NCBI GenBank assembly: GCA_035695045.1
Contig: DASSEX010000041.1
Coordinates: 1 to 12,272 of the forward strand
Direction: 5' to 3'
DNA length: 12,272 nucleotides
Source: DASSKP01 sp035695045
GTDB lineage: Bacteria; Actinomycetota; Actinomycetes; JAFAQI01
Shown: in pieces, positions 1 to 8,776 of the stretch
Position numbering within the stretch: position 1 is the stretch's first letter
Layout of the letters: each line of letters opens with the position of its first letter
Translations under genes and position numbers: made by a program
The notes under the pieces: model-generated
Database searches by the model: none
What the model was told of the DNA's origin: nothing
Seen by the model: only the letters and a program-made list of their open reading frames with translations

Positions 1-441
1 CAGCTCGTCGCTTATCCGGGCGCGGCGCCGCGCCCTCTGGACAAAGGGGCGTCGGGCGGCGAGCTGTCGCGGCTCATGCTCGGGCTCGAGGTCGTGCTCG
101 CCGGCAACAATCCGGTGCCGACCTTCGTGTTCGACGAGGTCGACGCGGGCATCGGGGGACAGGCAGCGGTAGAGGTTGGCCGCCGACTCGCAGCGTTGGC
201 ACGCACGGCGCAGGTCATCGTCGTCACCCACCTGCCGCAGGTCGCTGCATTCGCTGACAACCACCTCGTCGTTCGCAAGACGTCTGCTCCGGAAGTGACG
301 ACGACTGTCGTGGAACGCGTCACGGGCTCCGCACGGCTCGAAGAGCTCTCGCGCATGCTCGCCGGCCTGCCCGAGTCCGCGCTCGGGCGCAGCCACGCCG
401 AAGAGCTGCTTGCCGTCGCAACGGCCTACAAATCGGACTGA
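1..441 (+). CDS. recN: DNA repair protein RecN, C-terminal part (5' truncated by window)
   Basis: RecN is an SMC-like ATPase that acts at DNA double-strand breaks with the RecA pathway. Only the last 146 residues are present, open from base 1 to the TGA at 439-441. They carry the C-terminal half of the ATPase head: the ABC signature KGASGGELSR (visible residues 15-24), the Walker B segment FVFDEVDAGIGG (42-53) and the switch-histidine segment VTHLPQVAAFAD (75-86). The C-terminal end, with a RSHAEELL segment, is typical of RecN. The N-terminal Walker A half and the coiled coil lie upstream of the window. A 65-base gap separates it from steA, the same neighbour as in mycobacteria. No strong terminator is visible in the gap. 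Identification is secure from the motif order. Confidence 0.96.
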   Translation, partial: QLVAYPGAAPRPLDKGASGGELSRLMLGLEVVLAGNNPVPTFVFDEVDAGIGGQAAVEVGRRLAALARTAQVIVVTHLPQVAAFADNHLVVRKTSAPEVTTTVVERVTGSARLEELSRMLAGLPESALGRSHAEELLAVATAYKSD

Positions 442-506
442 TCGCGGGCGGTCCGGGCGGCGTGCCGGGATGGCGGTGAACCTGTCTTCTGGCAGACTCG
501 GAAGAG

Positions 507-1694
507 ATGAACCTGGCCACCCTGCGACGTCCTCGAGGCGGCGACCGGCCGCCCGGCGTTGTCGGACCGGCGCGGATGGACCTTCGCACGAAGCGGCTCA
601 CCAAGAGGCTGCGACCGGGCGACGTCGCGATCATCGACCATGTCGATCTCGACCGTGTCGCTGCGGAGGCGCTCGTCAGCGCGAAGGTCTGCGCAGTCGT
701 CAACGCGGCGCCGAGCATCTCGGGGCGCTATCCCAACCTGGGGCCGGAAATCCTTCTCGCAGCAGGGGTGCCGCTCGTCGACGACGTCGATTCGGATGTC
801 TTCGCGCAATGTCGCGAAGGCGAAATGGTGCGCCTGTACGACGACACGCTGTATGCAGCGGACGGCCGCGTGCTCGCCAAAGGGACCGTCCAGACGGCGG
901 AGAGAGTTGCCGCCGCGATGGCCGAAGCGCGTGCCGGCCTTGCCATCCAGCTCGAGTCGTTCGCGTCGAACACCATGGAATACCTCAAGCGTGAGCGCGA
1001 GCTCTTGCTCGACGGTGTCGGCGTACCCGAGATCCGCACCAAGCTCGAGGGCCGGCACGTTCTGGTCGTCGTACGGGGTTACGACTATCGACGCGACCTC
1101 ATCGCGCTGCGTCACTACATCCGGGAGTTCCGACCGGTGCTCATCGCCGTCGACGGCGGTGCCGACGCGCTACGAGAACAAGGGCTCAAGCCCGACATCA
1201 TCGTCGGTGACATGGACTCGGTGAGTGACGATGCGCTGCGGTGCGGTGCCGAGGTCGTGGTGCACGCCTACCGCGACGGGACCGCTCCCGGACTCGGTCG
1301 CGTGGAAGATCTCGGCATCACGCCGGTCGTCTTCCCCGCGGCCGGTACGAGTGAGGACGTCGCATTGCTGCTTGCGGACGAGAAGGGTGCTCAGCTCATC
1401 GTCGCCGTGGGCACGCACGCAACGCTCGTCGAGTTCCTCGACAAAGGCAGATCGGGGATGGCGAGCACCTTCCTGACAAGACTGCGCGTCGGCGGCAAGC
1501 TCGTCGACGCCAAGGGTGTGAGTCGGCTCTACCGGAGTCGCATCCCTGCCCACACGCTCATCCTGCTGGTCGTGGCCACCGTCATCACGTTCGCTGTTGC
1601 CCTCGCGGTGACCCCGGGGGGAGTCTCGACGCGCGAGCTTCTCGACGTCCGGTGGCACGACTTCTTGCACTGGTTGCACGGACTCTTCACGTGA
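507..1694 (+). CDS. steA: SteA, cytokinetic-ring / cell-separation protein with thiamin pyrophosphokinase-like fold
   Basis: The 395-residue protein matches the SteA family (Rv1697-like). In Corynebacterium glutamicum SteA works with SteB at the division septum, upstream of peptidoglycan hydrolase activation in daughter-cell separation. The N-terminal half has the family block NAAPSISGRYPNLGPE (66-81). The second half resembles thiamin pyrophosphokinase: AVDGGADAL (214-222), GDMDS (234-238) and TSED (281-284). A hydrophobic helix at about 347-369 is followed by a short Trp-rich tail, so it is probably anchored by its C-terminus. The ATG at 507 is chosen because SteA proteins normally have about 35 residues before the RPGD segment. 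A purine run (500-506) abuts it, too close to be an ideal ribosome site. A second ATG at 576 is possible but less likely. Whether it has any catalytic activity is unknown; the family role appears structural. Its stop overlaps the next start (GTGA). Confidence 0.93.
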   Translation: MNLATLRRPRGGDRPPGVVGPARMDLRTKRLTKRLRPGDVAIIDHVDLDRVAAEALVSAKVCAVVNAAPSISGRYPNLGPEILLAAGVPLVDDVDSDVFAQCREGEMVRLYDDTLYAADGRVLAKGTVQTAERVAAAMAEARAGLAIQLESFASNTMEYLKRERELLLDGVGVPEIRTKLEGRHVLVVVRGYDYRRDLIALRHYIREFRPVLIAVDGGADALREQGLKPDIIVGDMDSVSDDALRCGAEVVVHAYRDGTAPGLGRVEDLGITPVVFPAAGTSEDVALLLADEKGAQLIVAVGTHATLVEFLDKGRSGMASTFLTRLRVGGKLVDAKGVSRLYRSRIPAHTLILLVVATVITFAVALAVTPGGVSTRELLDVRWHDFLHWLHGLFT

Positions 1695-2635
1695 TCGATT
1701 TCCGCTACCACGTCGTCTCCATCGTCGCCGTGTTCCTGGCGCTTGCTCTCGGACTGTTCATCGGCAGCACGTCACTTCGCGGCCCGGTTGCGAACTTCAT
1801 CAACAGCCGCACCGATCAGGTGGTCGGGCAGAACCGCCAGCTGAGGAGCGAGATCTCGTCCCTGCAGGCCAGCGTGCGAGACGAGCAACAGTTCGAGACG
1901 GCGACCCAGCCGTACATCACCGGCAATGTGCTCGCCGGTGAATCCGTCGTTGTGGTCAGCGCTCCCGGCACAGACGGCGGCACCCGGACGCGCCTCATCT
2001 CGGCCCTGACCGCGGCGGGTGCGAACGTCACCGGCGACGTCCGACTCCAGGACGCGCTGCTCGACCCGAACCAGCGCACCTTTCTCGAGACGTTGGTCGC
2101 GCGGCTCGGAGTTCCCGGCCACGACGTGCCGCCGGGCACGGGGGCCCAACGGGCGATGTCCCTCCTCGCTCAGGTGCTCGGCATCCGGCCACAGAGCACG
2201 CCGGTGCCTCCTACGGCGACGGCGCGTGTGCTGGCAGGTTTCACCGACGGCAACCTGGTGACGGTCAACGGCAGTGTCGCGCGGAGTGCTTCGCTCGCCG
2301 TCGTGCTCGCACCTCCGCCGCCGAGCGCCAACGCTGATCCGAAGACGGTGCAGTCTCAGGACGATCTCCTGCTCGACCTCGTGCGCGCGCTCGACCACTC
2401 CGCCGTCGGCGCTGTTCTCGCAGGACCACTTGCATCAGCAGACACCGGTCTGCTCAAGGCGGCGCGTGCGGACAAGCTCCTGACGGCCAACGTCTCCACG
2501 GTTGACGGTGTCGACCTGCCGCGCGGGATCATCGCGACCGTGCTGGCGCTCGCCCAACAGGCGAAAGGCGGCGTCGGGAGCTACGGCACGCAGAGTGGCG
2601 CGAGCGGACCGGTCCCTTCACCGTCACCTTCGTGA
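1691..2635 (+). CDS. mctB: SteB / MctB family membrane-anchored coiled-coil protein (annotated copper transporter)
   Basis: The protein is 314 residues from the GTG at 1691, which overlaps the steA stop (GTGA 1691-1694). A more distant ATG at 1652 in the same frame would add 13 residues inside steA and is less likely, because the family starts at IDFRYHVVSIVAVFLALALG. Residues 7-26 form one transmembrane helix. Residues about 38-70 are a predicted coiled coil (NSRTDQVVGQNRQLRSEISS and onward). A large extracytoplasmic domain follows, then a Pro/Ser-rich tail. The mycobacterial homologue Rv1698 (MctB) was reported to limit copper accumulation. The Corynebacterium partner of SteA, SteB, is required for normal cell separation. 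With steA directly upstream and no metal-binding motif visible, I favour the cell-separation role here. I see no cysteine-rich copper site. Confidence 0.88.
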   Translation: MIDFRYHVVSIVAVFLALALGLFIGSTSLRGPVANFINSRTDQVVGQNRQLRSEISSLQASVRDEQQFETATQPYITGNVLAGESVVVVSAPGTDGGTRTRLISALTAAGANVTGDVRLQDALLDPNQRTFLETLVARLGVPGHDVPPGTGAQRAMSLLAQVLGIRPQSTPVPPTATARVLAGFTDGNLVTVNGSVARSASLAVVLAPPPPSANADPKTVQSQDDLLLDLVRALDHSAVGAVLAGPLASADTGLLKAARADKLLTANVSTVDGVDLPRGIIATVLALAQQAKGGVGSYGTQSGASGPVPSPSPS

Positions 2636-3438
2636 CTCCAAGCCTTCGCCGGCGGCTGCTGCTGGGTGTCATGGCCGCGGGGGTCACGCAGGCGACAGGC
2701 TCCGCCTTCCGACGTCATCACCCTGGTGGTGCCGCGCTCTGGCAGCGCGCCAACTACCGGCAGCGCACGGTCGACCTGTCCGGTGGGCCCGCCGCTGCCG
2801 GCGGGCTGCTCGTAACGGCGCTGGCTGCGAGGTCGCCGTCGGCCGGGTTCGTGACGGGCGCTGCCGCCGCGCTCGGTGTGTACGACGACCTGTCCGGGCA
2901 CACGCATGCGCGCGGGCTGCGCGGCCATGCGGCTGCGCTCCGCGCGGGAGTCGTCACCAGTGGGATGGTCAAGATGTTCGGCCTTGCTGCTGCGGGGCTC
3001 GCGGCGGGACCATCCCGCCCGCGCCGGTCCGCGGCGGTCGTCTTGGACACCGTGCTCATCGCCGGGTCGGCCAACCTCGTGAATCTGCTGGACCTGCGGC
3101 CCGGACGGGCGCTGAAAGTGGTCGCTGCGCTCGGCGTGCCGCTGGCCGTCGCGGGCGGCCGGAGCGGCGAGATCGCCGCCGGGGCCGCAGGCGTCGCGCT
3201 TGTCGCGCTGCCGTCTGACCTCGGAGAGCATCAGATGTTGGGGGACTGCGGCGCCAACGCGCTCGGCGCCGCCATCGGTTGGTCACTGGCGGCGCGCTTG
3301 CATGGTGTACGACGCGTGATCGCGGCCTTGACCGTCGTCGGCTTGACGGTGGCGAGTGAACGGATGAGCTTCACGGAGCTGATCGAGCGAACCCCGGTCC
3401 TCGCCGCTGTCGACGGCTGGGGCCGTCGCGCAACATGA
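2632..3438 (+). CDS. Divergent MraY/WecA-like polyprenyl-phosphate glycosyl-1-phosphate transferase
   Basis: This 268-residue, mostly hydrophobic protein starts at a GTG overlapping the previous stop (GTGA 2632-2635). Three motifs of the MraY/WecA superfamily are seen in the right order: YDD at 84-86 (the Mg-binding Asp-Asp of MraY), NLVNLLD at 148-154 (compare NAVNLTD) and MLGDCGANALGAAIG at 202-216 (compare MGDTGSLALGG). Residues 36-52 resemble the cytoplasmic loop after the first helix. It differs from true MraY: about 90 residues shorter, the second Asp of the DGLDG motif is replaced (DLRPG), and the terminal His-rich loop is missing. It therefore probably transfers a different sugar phosphate to a polyprenyl carrier, or has lost activity. 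The neighbours, a lipid flippase and a GT4 enzyme, favour a role in lipid-linked glycan assembly. Family membership is likely; substrate unknown. Confidence 0.78.
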   Translation: MTPSLRRRLLLGVMAAGVTQATGSAFRRHHPGGAALWQRANYRQRTVDLSGGPAAAGGLLVTALAARSPSAGFVTGAAAALGVYDDLSGHTHARGLRGHAAALRAGVVTSGMVKMFGLAAAGLAAGPSRPRRSAAVVLDTVLIAGSANLVNLLDLRPGRALKVVAALGVPLAVAGGRSGEIAAGAAGVALVALPSDLGEHQMLGDCGANALGAAIGWSLAARLHGVRRVIAALTVVGLTVASERMSFTELIERTPVLAAVDGWGRRAT

Positions 3439-5057
3439 GCAACGCCGCGACACCGACGCGACCGCAGACGATCGCGCGGGCTGCCATGCTCGTCGCGGTC
3501 GTCACCGTCCTCGCACGGTTGATCGGTTTCGTGCGGGTGTTGGTGTTTGCCCGGGCTGTCGGGCCGAGCTGTCTCGGCGACACCTACTTCACCGCGAACG
3601 CGATCCCTAACATCCTGTTCGACGTCGTCGCCGGCGGCGCGCTGGCGAGCCTGGCCGTCCCGCTGCTCGCGCCCTCCGTCGAGCGCGGCGATGGTGAGGC
3701 GTCGGACCGAACTGCTTCAGCGCTGCTGTGCTGGACCTTGTTGATCCTCGTGCCCCTGATGGTGCTGGTCGCCGTACTCGCTCATCCCCTCGTCGCCGCG
3801 CTCGTCGGCAACGGACACCCCGGATGTTCGGCGTCGCTCGAGCGAAGCGTCGGCGCACGCATGCTCATCGTCTTCGCCCCCCAGGTCGTCTTGTACGGCG
3901 TCGGCATCGTGCTCACGGGTGTCTTGCAGGCTCACCGGCGGTTCGCCGGCCCTGCGCTTGCGCCGCTTCTCTCGAGCCTCGTTGTCATCGGCTCGTATGT
4001 GATGTTCGCCCTCATCGCCGATCGACGTGAGACCTCGCTGACCTCCTTGACGCGGTCACACGAGTTGGTGCTGTCGGTGGGGACGACTCTCGGCGTCGTC
4101 ATGCTGACCTTGCCCTTGTTCTTGCCTCTTCGCGGCACCGGCCGACGGTTGCAGATGACGCTGCGCTTCCCCGCGGGCATCGCCGGGTCTGCTCGACGCC
4201 TTGCGGTCTCCGGCGCGATCGCGCTGGGGGCGCAGGATCTGGCAACGGCGGCGATTCTGCGACTCGCCAACGACCGCGGCGACCACGGCGCGGTTGTGCT
4301 CTACAACCTTGCCTGGTCGGTCTTCGTCGTCCCGTGGGCCGTCCTGGCCGTCCCTGTTGCGACCGCAGCCTTTCCCGCACTCAGTGCGCAGTGGGCGGCG
4401 GGCGACTCAGGCGGGTATGCAGCACTCACGGCGCGCGGTGCGCGAACGGTGCTGCTGGCCGCTACAGGAGCCGCGGCGCTCATGTTGGCCGTTGCGTCCC
4501 CCGCTGCGCGGGTGCTCGTCGTCGGCGCACCGGGCCATGTCGCACCGGGCGTGCTCACCCGCGCGCTCATCGCGTTCGCGCCCGGCTTGATCGGCTACGG
4601 GCTCGTTGCCTTTCTCACCCGCGCGCACTACGCACGTGGTGACTCCAAAACGGCAGCTGTCGCCGCCGCGGCGGGGTGGACGGTCGTCGTCGTGGTCGAC
4701 GTCGTCCTCGCGATCGCCCTGCCACGTGACTGGACCGTGGCGGCACTTGGGATCGGCACGAGCGTGGGCATGACGATCGCCGGCGCATGGTTGGCGACGT
4801 CACTGCGCCGTTCCATCGGCTCAACCGTCCTGGCCGGCACGGGGCGTGCACTCGCGGCGGGCGTCGCTGCTGCCCTCGTTGCGGCAGGTGTCGGCGCCGT
4901 CATTGCCGTGGCACTTCCGAACGCCGGTCCTTCCCTCAGCGTCGCGATCACTGCGATCGTCGGCGCCGCGACCCTCGGCATATTTCTGGGGGTGGCGTCG
5001 ATGCTCGACCGGCCGACGGTGCGACTGGTCATGAGACGGCGGGCGACGGATGGGTGA
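3435..5057 (+). CDS. murJ: MurJ/MviN-family lipid-linked oligosaccharide flippase (MOP superfamily)
   Basis: The 540-residue polytopic membrane protein starts at an ATG overlapping the previous stop (ATGA 3435-3438). The N-terminal pattern ARLIGFVRVLVFARAVG (27-43), then YFTANAIPNILFDVVAGGAL (51-70) ending in VPLL, is the actinobacterial MurJ version of the family signature. Arg28 and Arg34 fall where MurJ has functional cavity arginines. A later block, PQVVLYGVGIVLTGVLQAHRRF, is also typical. I judge 13-14 helices from the hydrophobic runs. There is no C-terminal pseudokinase-like extension, which the large actinobacterial MviN near the origin carries. This may therefore be a second, short paralogue, though that cannot be tested here. 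MurJ flips lipid II. In this operon it may flip lipid II at the septum or a different lipid-linked glycan made by its neighbours. The gene overlaps the next by 8 bases. Confidence 0.9.
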   Translation: MSNAATPTRPQTIARAAMLVAVVTVLARLIGFVRVLVFARAVGPSCLGDTYFTANAIPNILFDVVAGGALASLAVPLLAPSVERGDGEASDRTASALLCWTLLILVPLMVLVAVLAHPLVAALVGNGHPGCSASLERSVGARMLIVFAPQVVLYGVGIVLTGVLQAHRRFAGPALAPLLSSLVVIGSYVMFALIADRRETSLTSLTRSHELVLSVGTTLGVVMLTLPLFLPLRGTGRRLQMTLRFPAGIAGSARRLAVSGAIALGAQDLATAAILRLANDRGDHGAVVLYNLAWSVFVVPWAVLAVPVATAAFPALSAQWAAGDSGGYAALTARGARTVLLAATGAAALMLAVASPAARVLVVGAPGHVAPGVLTRALIAFAPGLIGYGLVAFLTRAHYARGDSKTAAVAAAAGWTVVVVVDVVLAIALPRDWTVAALGIGTSVGMTIAGAWLATSLRRSIGSTVLAGTGRALAAGVAAALVAAGVGAVIAVALPNAGPSLSVAITAIVGAATLGIFLGVASMLDRPTVRLVMRRRATDG

Positions 5058-6132
5058 CGCCTTGCGTATCGCCGTTGTCGTCGGTCCGACATCAGGTGGC
5101 ATCGGGCGGCACGTGCACGCGGTTGTCCGACAACTCGTGGCACAGGGCCACTTCGTCGTCGTCGTCGCACCGTCGGCGACCGACGATCTCCTTGGTTGGC
5201 GCGCCACCGGAGCGCGGTTGGTCACCACGCCGGTCGGCGAATCGTCCCCTGCCGCGGTTGGTCGCGCTGTCAGCAGCATTCGTGCCGCGGCAAAGGGCGT
5301 CGACGTCATCCACGCCCACGGCGTTCGAGCCGGCGCGGTCGCGGCGCTGGCGAGAGTCCATCCGTTGGTGGTGACCTGGCACAACGCGCGGCCTGCCAGA
5401 TGGCAACGCCGTCTTGTGCACCCCGTCGCGGAACGGCTGGCCGCGCGGGCGTCGGATGTCGCGCTCGCCGTGTCACCGGATCTGCTCGCGCGTGCCCGGC
5501 AAGCCGGCGCGGGGCACGCAGCGCTGGTGCCGGCTCCGGCTCCCGAGGTGCCAGCGCCGTCGCGAGTGCCGGCGGAGGTCCGCGCATCCCTGGGGGTCGG
5601 CGATCGGCCCTTGGTGCTGGCCGTCGCACGGCTCGAGGCACAGAAGCGGCTGGATCTGCTCGTGGACGCCACGGCGGGCTGGGCCAGCCGTCCGGACGGC
5701 CCAGTGGTCGCCGTCGCCGGGACGGGGCGTCTCGCCGAAACGCTGACGCGACGGGCGAAGACGGTCGGGTCGCCGCTCGTCCTGCTCGGTCGGCGCGACG
5801 ACGTTCCGGACCTCATGCGCGCCGCCGACCTGGTGGTGCTGCCGAGCGCCTGGGAGGGCTATCCGCTGGCCGCCCAGGAGGCGCTGCAGCTGGGGGTGCC
5901 GCTGGTGGCGACCGCCGTCGGGGGAGTGCCGACCTTGGTGGGGGACGCGGCACGCTTGGTCGTGCCCGGGGATCCTGCCGCCCTCCGCACCGCGTTGGAG
6001 GAGCTTCTGCGGGACGAGAGCGAACGCGCCCGGCTGTCGCGTGCCGGTGTGCAACGAGCGGCCACCTGGCCCACGCTCGCGGCCAGCGTGAACGAGCTCG
6101 TGGGCATCTACCGCAACCTCGTCGTCAGGTAG
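5050..6132 (+). CDS. GT4-family glycosyltransferase (GT-B fold)
   Basis: The 360-residue protein has a two-domain GT-B layout. Residues 1-170 begin with a glycine-rich acceptor loop, GPTSGGIGRHV (12-22), and contain VIHAHG (87-91 region). The second domain, from about 185, has the donor-binding ARLEAQKRLDLLVDA segment (Arg194, Lys199), VAGTG, and the EX7E motif Glu269-Glu277 (EGYPLAAQE), which marks retaining GT4 enzymes using nucleotide-sugar donors. No signal peptide or membrane helix is seen, so it should act on the cytoplasmic face. The ATG at 5050 lies inside the end of murJ, indicating coupled translation. Its position after the phosphotransferase-like and flippase genes suggests it adds a sugar to a polyprenyl-linked intermediate. 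Donor and acceptor cannot be told from sequence. Catalytic motifs are intact. Confidence 0.9.
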   Translation: MGDALRIAVVVGPTSGGIGRHVHAVVRQLVAQGHFVVVVAPSATDDLLGWRATGARLVTTPVGESSPAAVGRAVSSIRAAAKGVDVIHAHGVRAGAVAALARVHPLVVTWHNARPARWQRRLVHPVAERLAARASDVALAVSPDLLARARQAGAGHAALVPAPAPEVPAPSRVPAEVRASLGVGDRPLVLAVARLEAQKRLDLLVDATAGWASRPDGPVVAVAGTGRLAETLTRRAKTVGSPLVLLGRRDDVPDLMRAADLVVLPSAWEGYPLAAQEALQLGVPLVATAVGGVPTLVGDAARLVVPGDPAALRTALEELLRDESERARLSRAGVQRAATWPTLAASVNELVGIYRNLVVR

Positions 6133-6213
6133 AGACTTCTTCGCCGCCATTCGACCTCACCGGCGACACGCCACAGAGGACGGTCGCCGCAACGGTCGCT
6201 CCACAGTCGTGGG

Positions 6214-6222
6214 TGTTACCGT
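6214..6222 (+). promoter_or_regulatory. Candidate extended -10 promoter for pyrG
   Basis: In the 168-base gap before pyrG, TG at 6214-6215, one base, then TACCGT at 6217-6222 fits an extended -10 element (TGN-TANNNT). No good -35 hexamer lies 16-19 bases upstream, which an extended -10 can tolerate. The transcript would begin near 6229-6230, giving a leader of about 70 bases. Just upstream, CGGTCGC occurs twice (6181-6187 and 6193-6199) and CCAC/GTGG arms flank four bases (6201-6212). These could be regulator sites but are short. The rest of the gap shows no gene or clear terminator. Confidence 0.4.
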
Positions 6223-6288
6223 GAACTCCCGTGGATCGCGCCGTCGAGACCGGCACCAGCCGAGCGAAGCAGCGGCGCACGAGATCGC

Positions 6289-6294
6289 GGGGAG
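6289..6294 (+). promoter_or_regulatory. Ribosome binding site fixing the TTG start of pyrG
   Basis: GGGGAG lies six bases before the TTG at 6301. No ATG or GTG exists in that frame between here and the conserved RHVFVTGG segment, and the frame upstream of 6301 holds no alternative start with a comparable site. This supports the unusual TTG. Confidence 0.65.
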
Positions 6295-6300
6295 CCCTCG

Positions 6301-8006
<1,706 letters not shown>

Positions 8007-8010
<4 letters not shown>

Positions 8011-8678
8011 TCGATTCCTCGAACGCAGGTTCTTCCTTCGTCGACGAGGCACTGCAGTATCCCGTCGAGAGCAGCACGATCCGGTTCGTGTCAGGGCACG
8101 TGATCGACGTACGGACAGACGTCGTACGGATGCCGTCAGGTGACACCGCCGAGCGCGACGTGGTCGTCCACCCCGGAGCGGTTGGTGTCATCGCCCTCGA
8201 CGATGACGAACGCGTGCTGTTCGTCCAGCAGTACCGCCACGCCGTCGGTCACAAGTGCTGGGAGCCGCCCGCCGGCCTGCTCGACGAGTCCGGCGAAGAC
8301 CCGCTCGAGGCGGCCCGTCGCGAGCTCTACGAGGAAGCGCATGTCCAGGCCGAGCGGTGGGACGTGTTGGTGGACGCGTTCACCTCACCGGGTATGACGG
8401 ACGAGGCAGTCCGTATCTACCTCGCCCGAAACGTCCGCGCCGCCGAAGGGGAGCGACACCGGGGAGAGCACGAAGAGCTCGACATGCCCACGCGCTGGGT
8501 CTCGCTCGACCTGGCGGTCGACGCGGTACTCGCGGGACACCTGCACAACCCGATGGCGGCGATGGGTGTGCTCGCCACGGCAGCCGCACGCGGCGACGGC
8601 TACTCCGCCTTGCGGTCCGCCGATGCACCGTGGGCACAGATGTCGCAATGGCCCGGATCGCGCGCGGCGCACTCATGA
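8007..8678 (+). CDS. NUDIX hydrolase, ADP-ribose pyrophosphatase-like
   Basis: The 223-residue protein starts at a GTG overlapping the pyrG stop (GTGA 8007-8010). The NUDIX box spans 90-113: Gly90, Glu97, then RELYEE (105-110), providing the metal-binding glutamates. It has one more residue than the textbook spacing between Gly and the first Glu, as I recall for M. tuberculosis Rv1700, an ADP-ribose pyrophosphatase in the same position after pyrG. The usual Gly after EE-x is His112. Downstream, TSPGMTDEAVRIYLA (127-141) resembles the ADP-ribose pyrophosphatase loop that carries the catalytic acid. The likely reaction is ADP-ribose to AMP plus ribose 5-phosphate; the exact substrate is inferred. 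It acts in the cytoplasm, probably as a homodimer like its relatives. Co-transcription with pyrG is likely. Confidence 0.92.
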
Positions 8679-8710
8679 TCGATCGCCGTCGTACCGACCG
8701 ATCGCGGCCA

Positions 8711-8716
8711 TAGACT
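8711..8716 (+). promoter_or_regulatory. Candidate -10 element for the ald-xerD unit
   Basis: TAGACT fits the actinobacterial TANNNT -10 pattern inside the 98-base gap between the NUDIX gene and ald. No convincing -35 is seen 16-19 bases upstream. Two copies of the palindrome CGATCG (8680-8685 and 8699-8704, 13 bases apart) lie where a regulator could bind, but six-base arms are weak evidence. Confidence 0.28.
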
Positions 8717-8759
8717 CCGAAACGAGCGACCGTACGCCGGCAACGGGGCCGGACCGAGC

Positions 8760-8766
8760 GGAGGAG
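8760..8766 (+). promoter_or_regulatory. Ribosome binding site deciding the GTG start of ald
   Basis: GGAGGAG is an almost perfect Shine-Dalgarno sequence ten bases before the GTG at 8777. It fixes that codon as the start. The product then begins MRVGIPREIK, and the active-site residues fall at the numbers known for M. tuberculosis Ald. A GTG at 8767 is in another frame and stops after four codons. Confidence 0.8.
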
Positions 8767-8776
8767 TGACCGCGAC

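Noticed and set aside
442..506. Terminator or promoter between recN and steA
   Set aside because: Only four-base GC arms (CCGG copies) and no hexamer pair of acceptable quality are present, so no call is supported.
1652..1690. ATG 1652 as start of mctB/steB
   Set aside because: It lies well inside steA and adds residues before the conserved IDFRYHVVS start. The GTGA overlap at 1691 matches the pattern of neighbouring genes.
8680..8704. CGATCG-N13-CGATCG as regulator site for ald
   Set aside because: The arms are only six bases, each self-palindromic and common in GC-rich DNA; the 13-base interior shows no symmetry.
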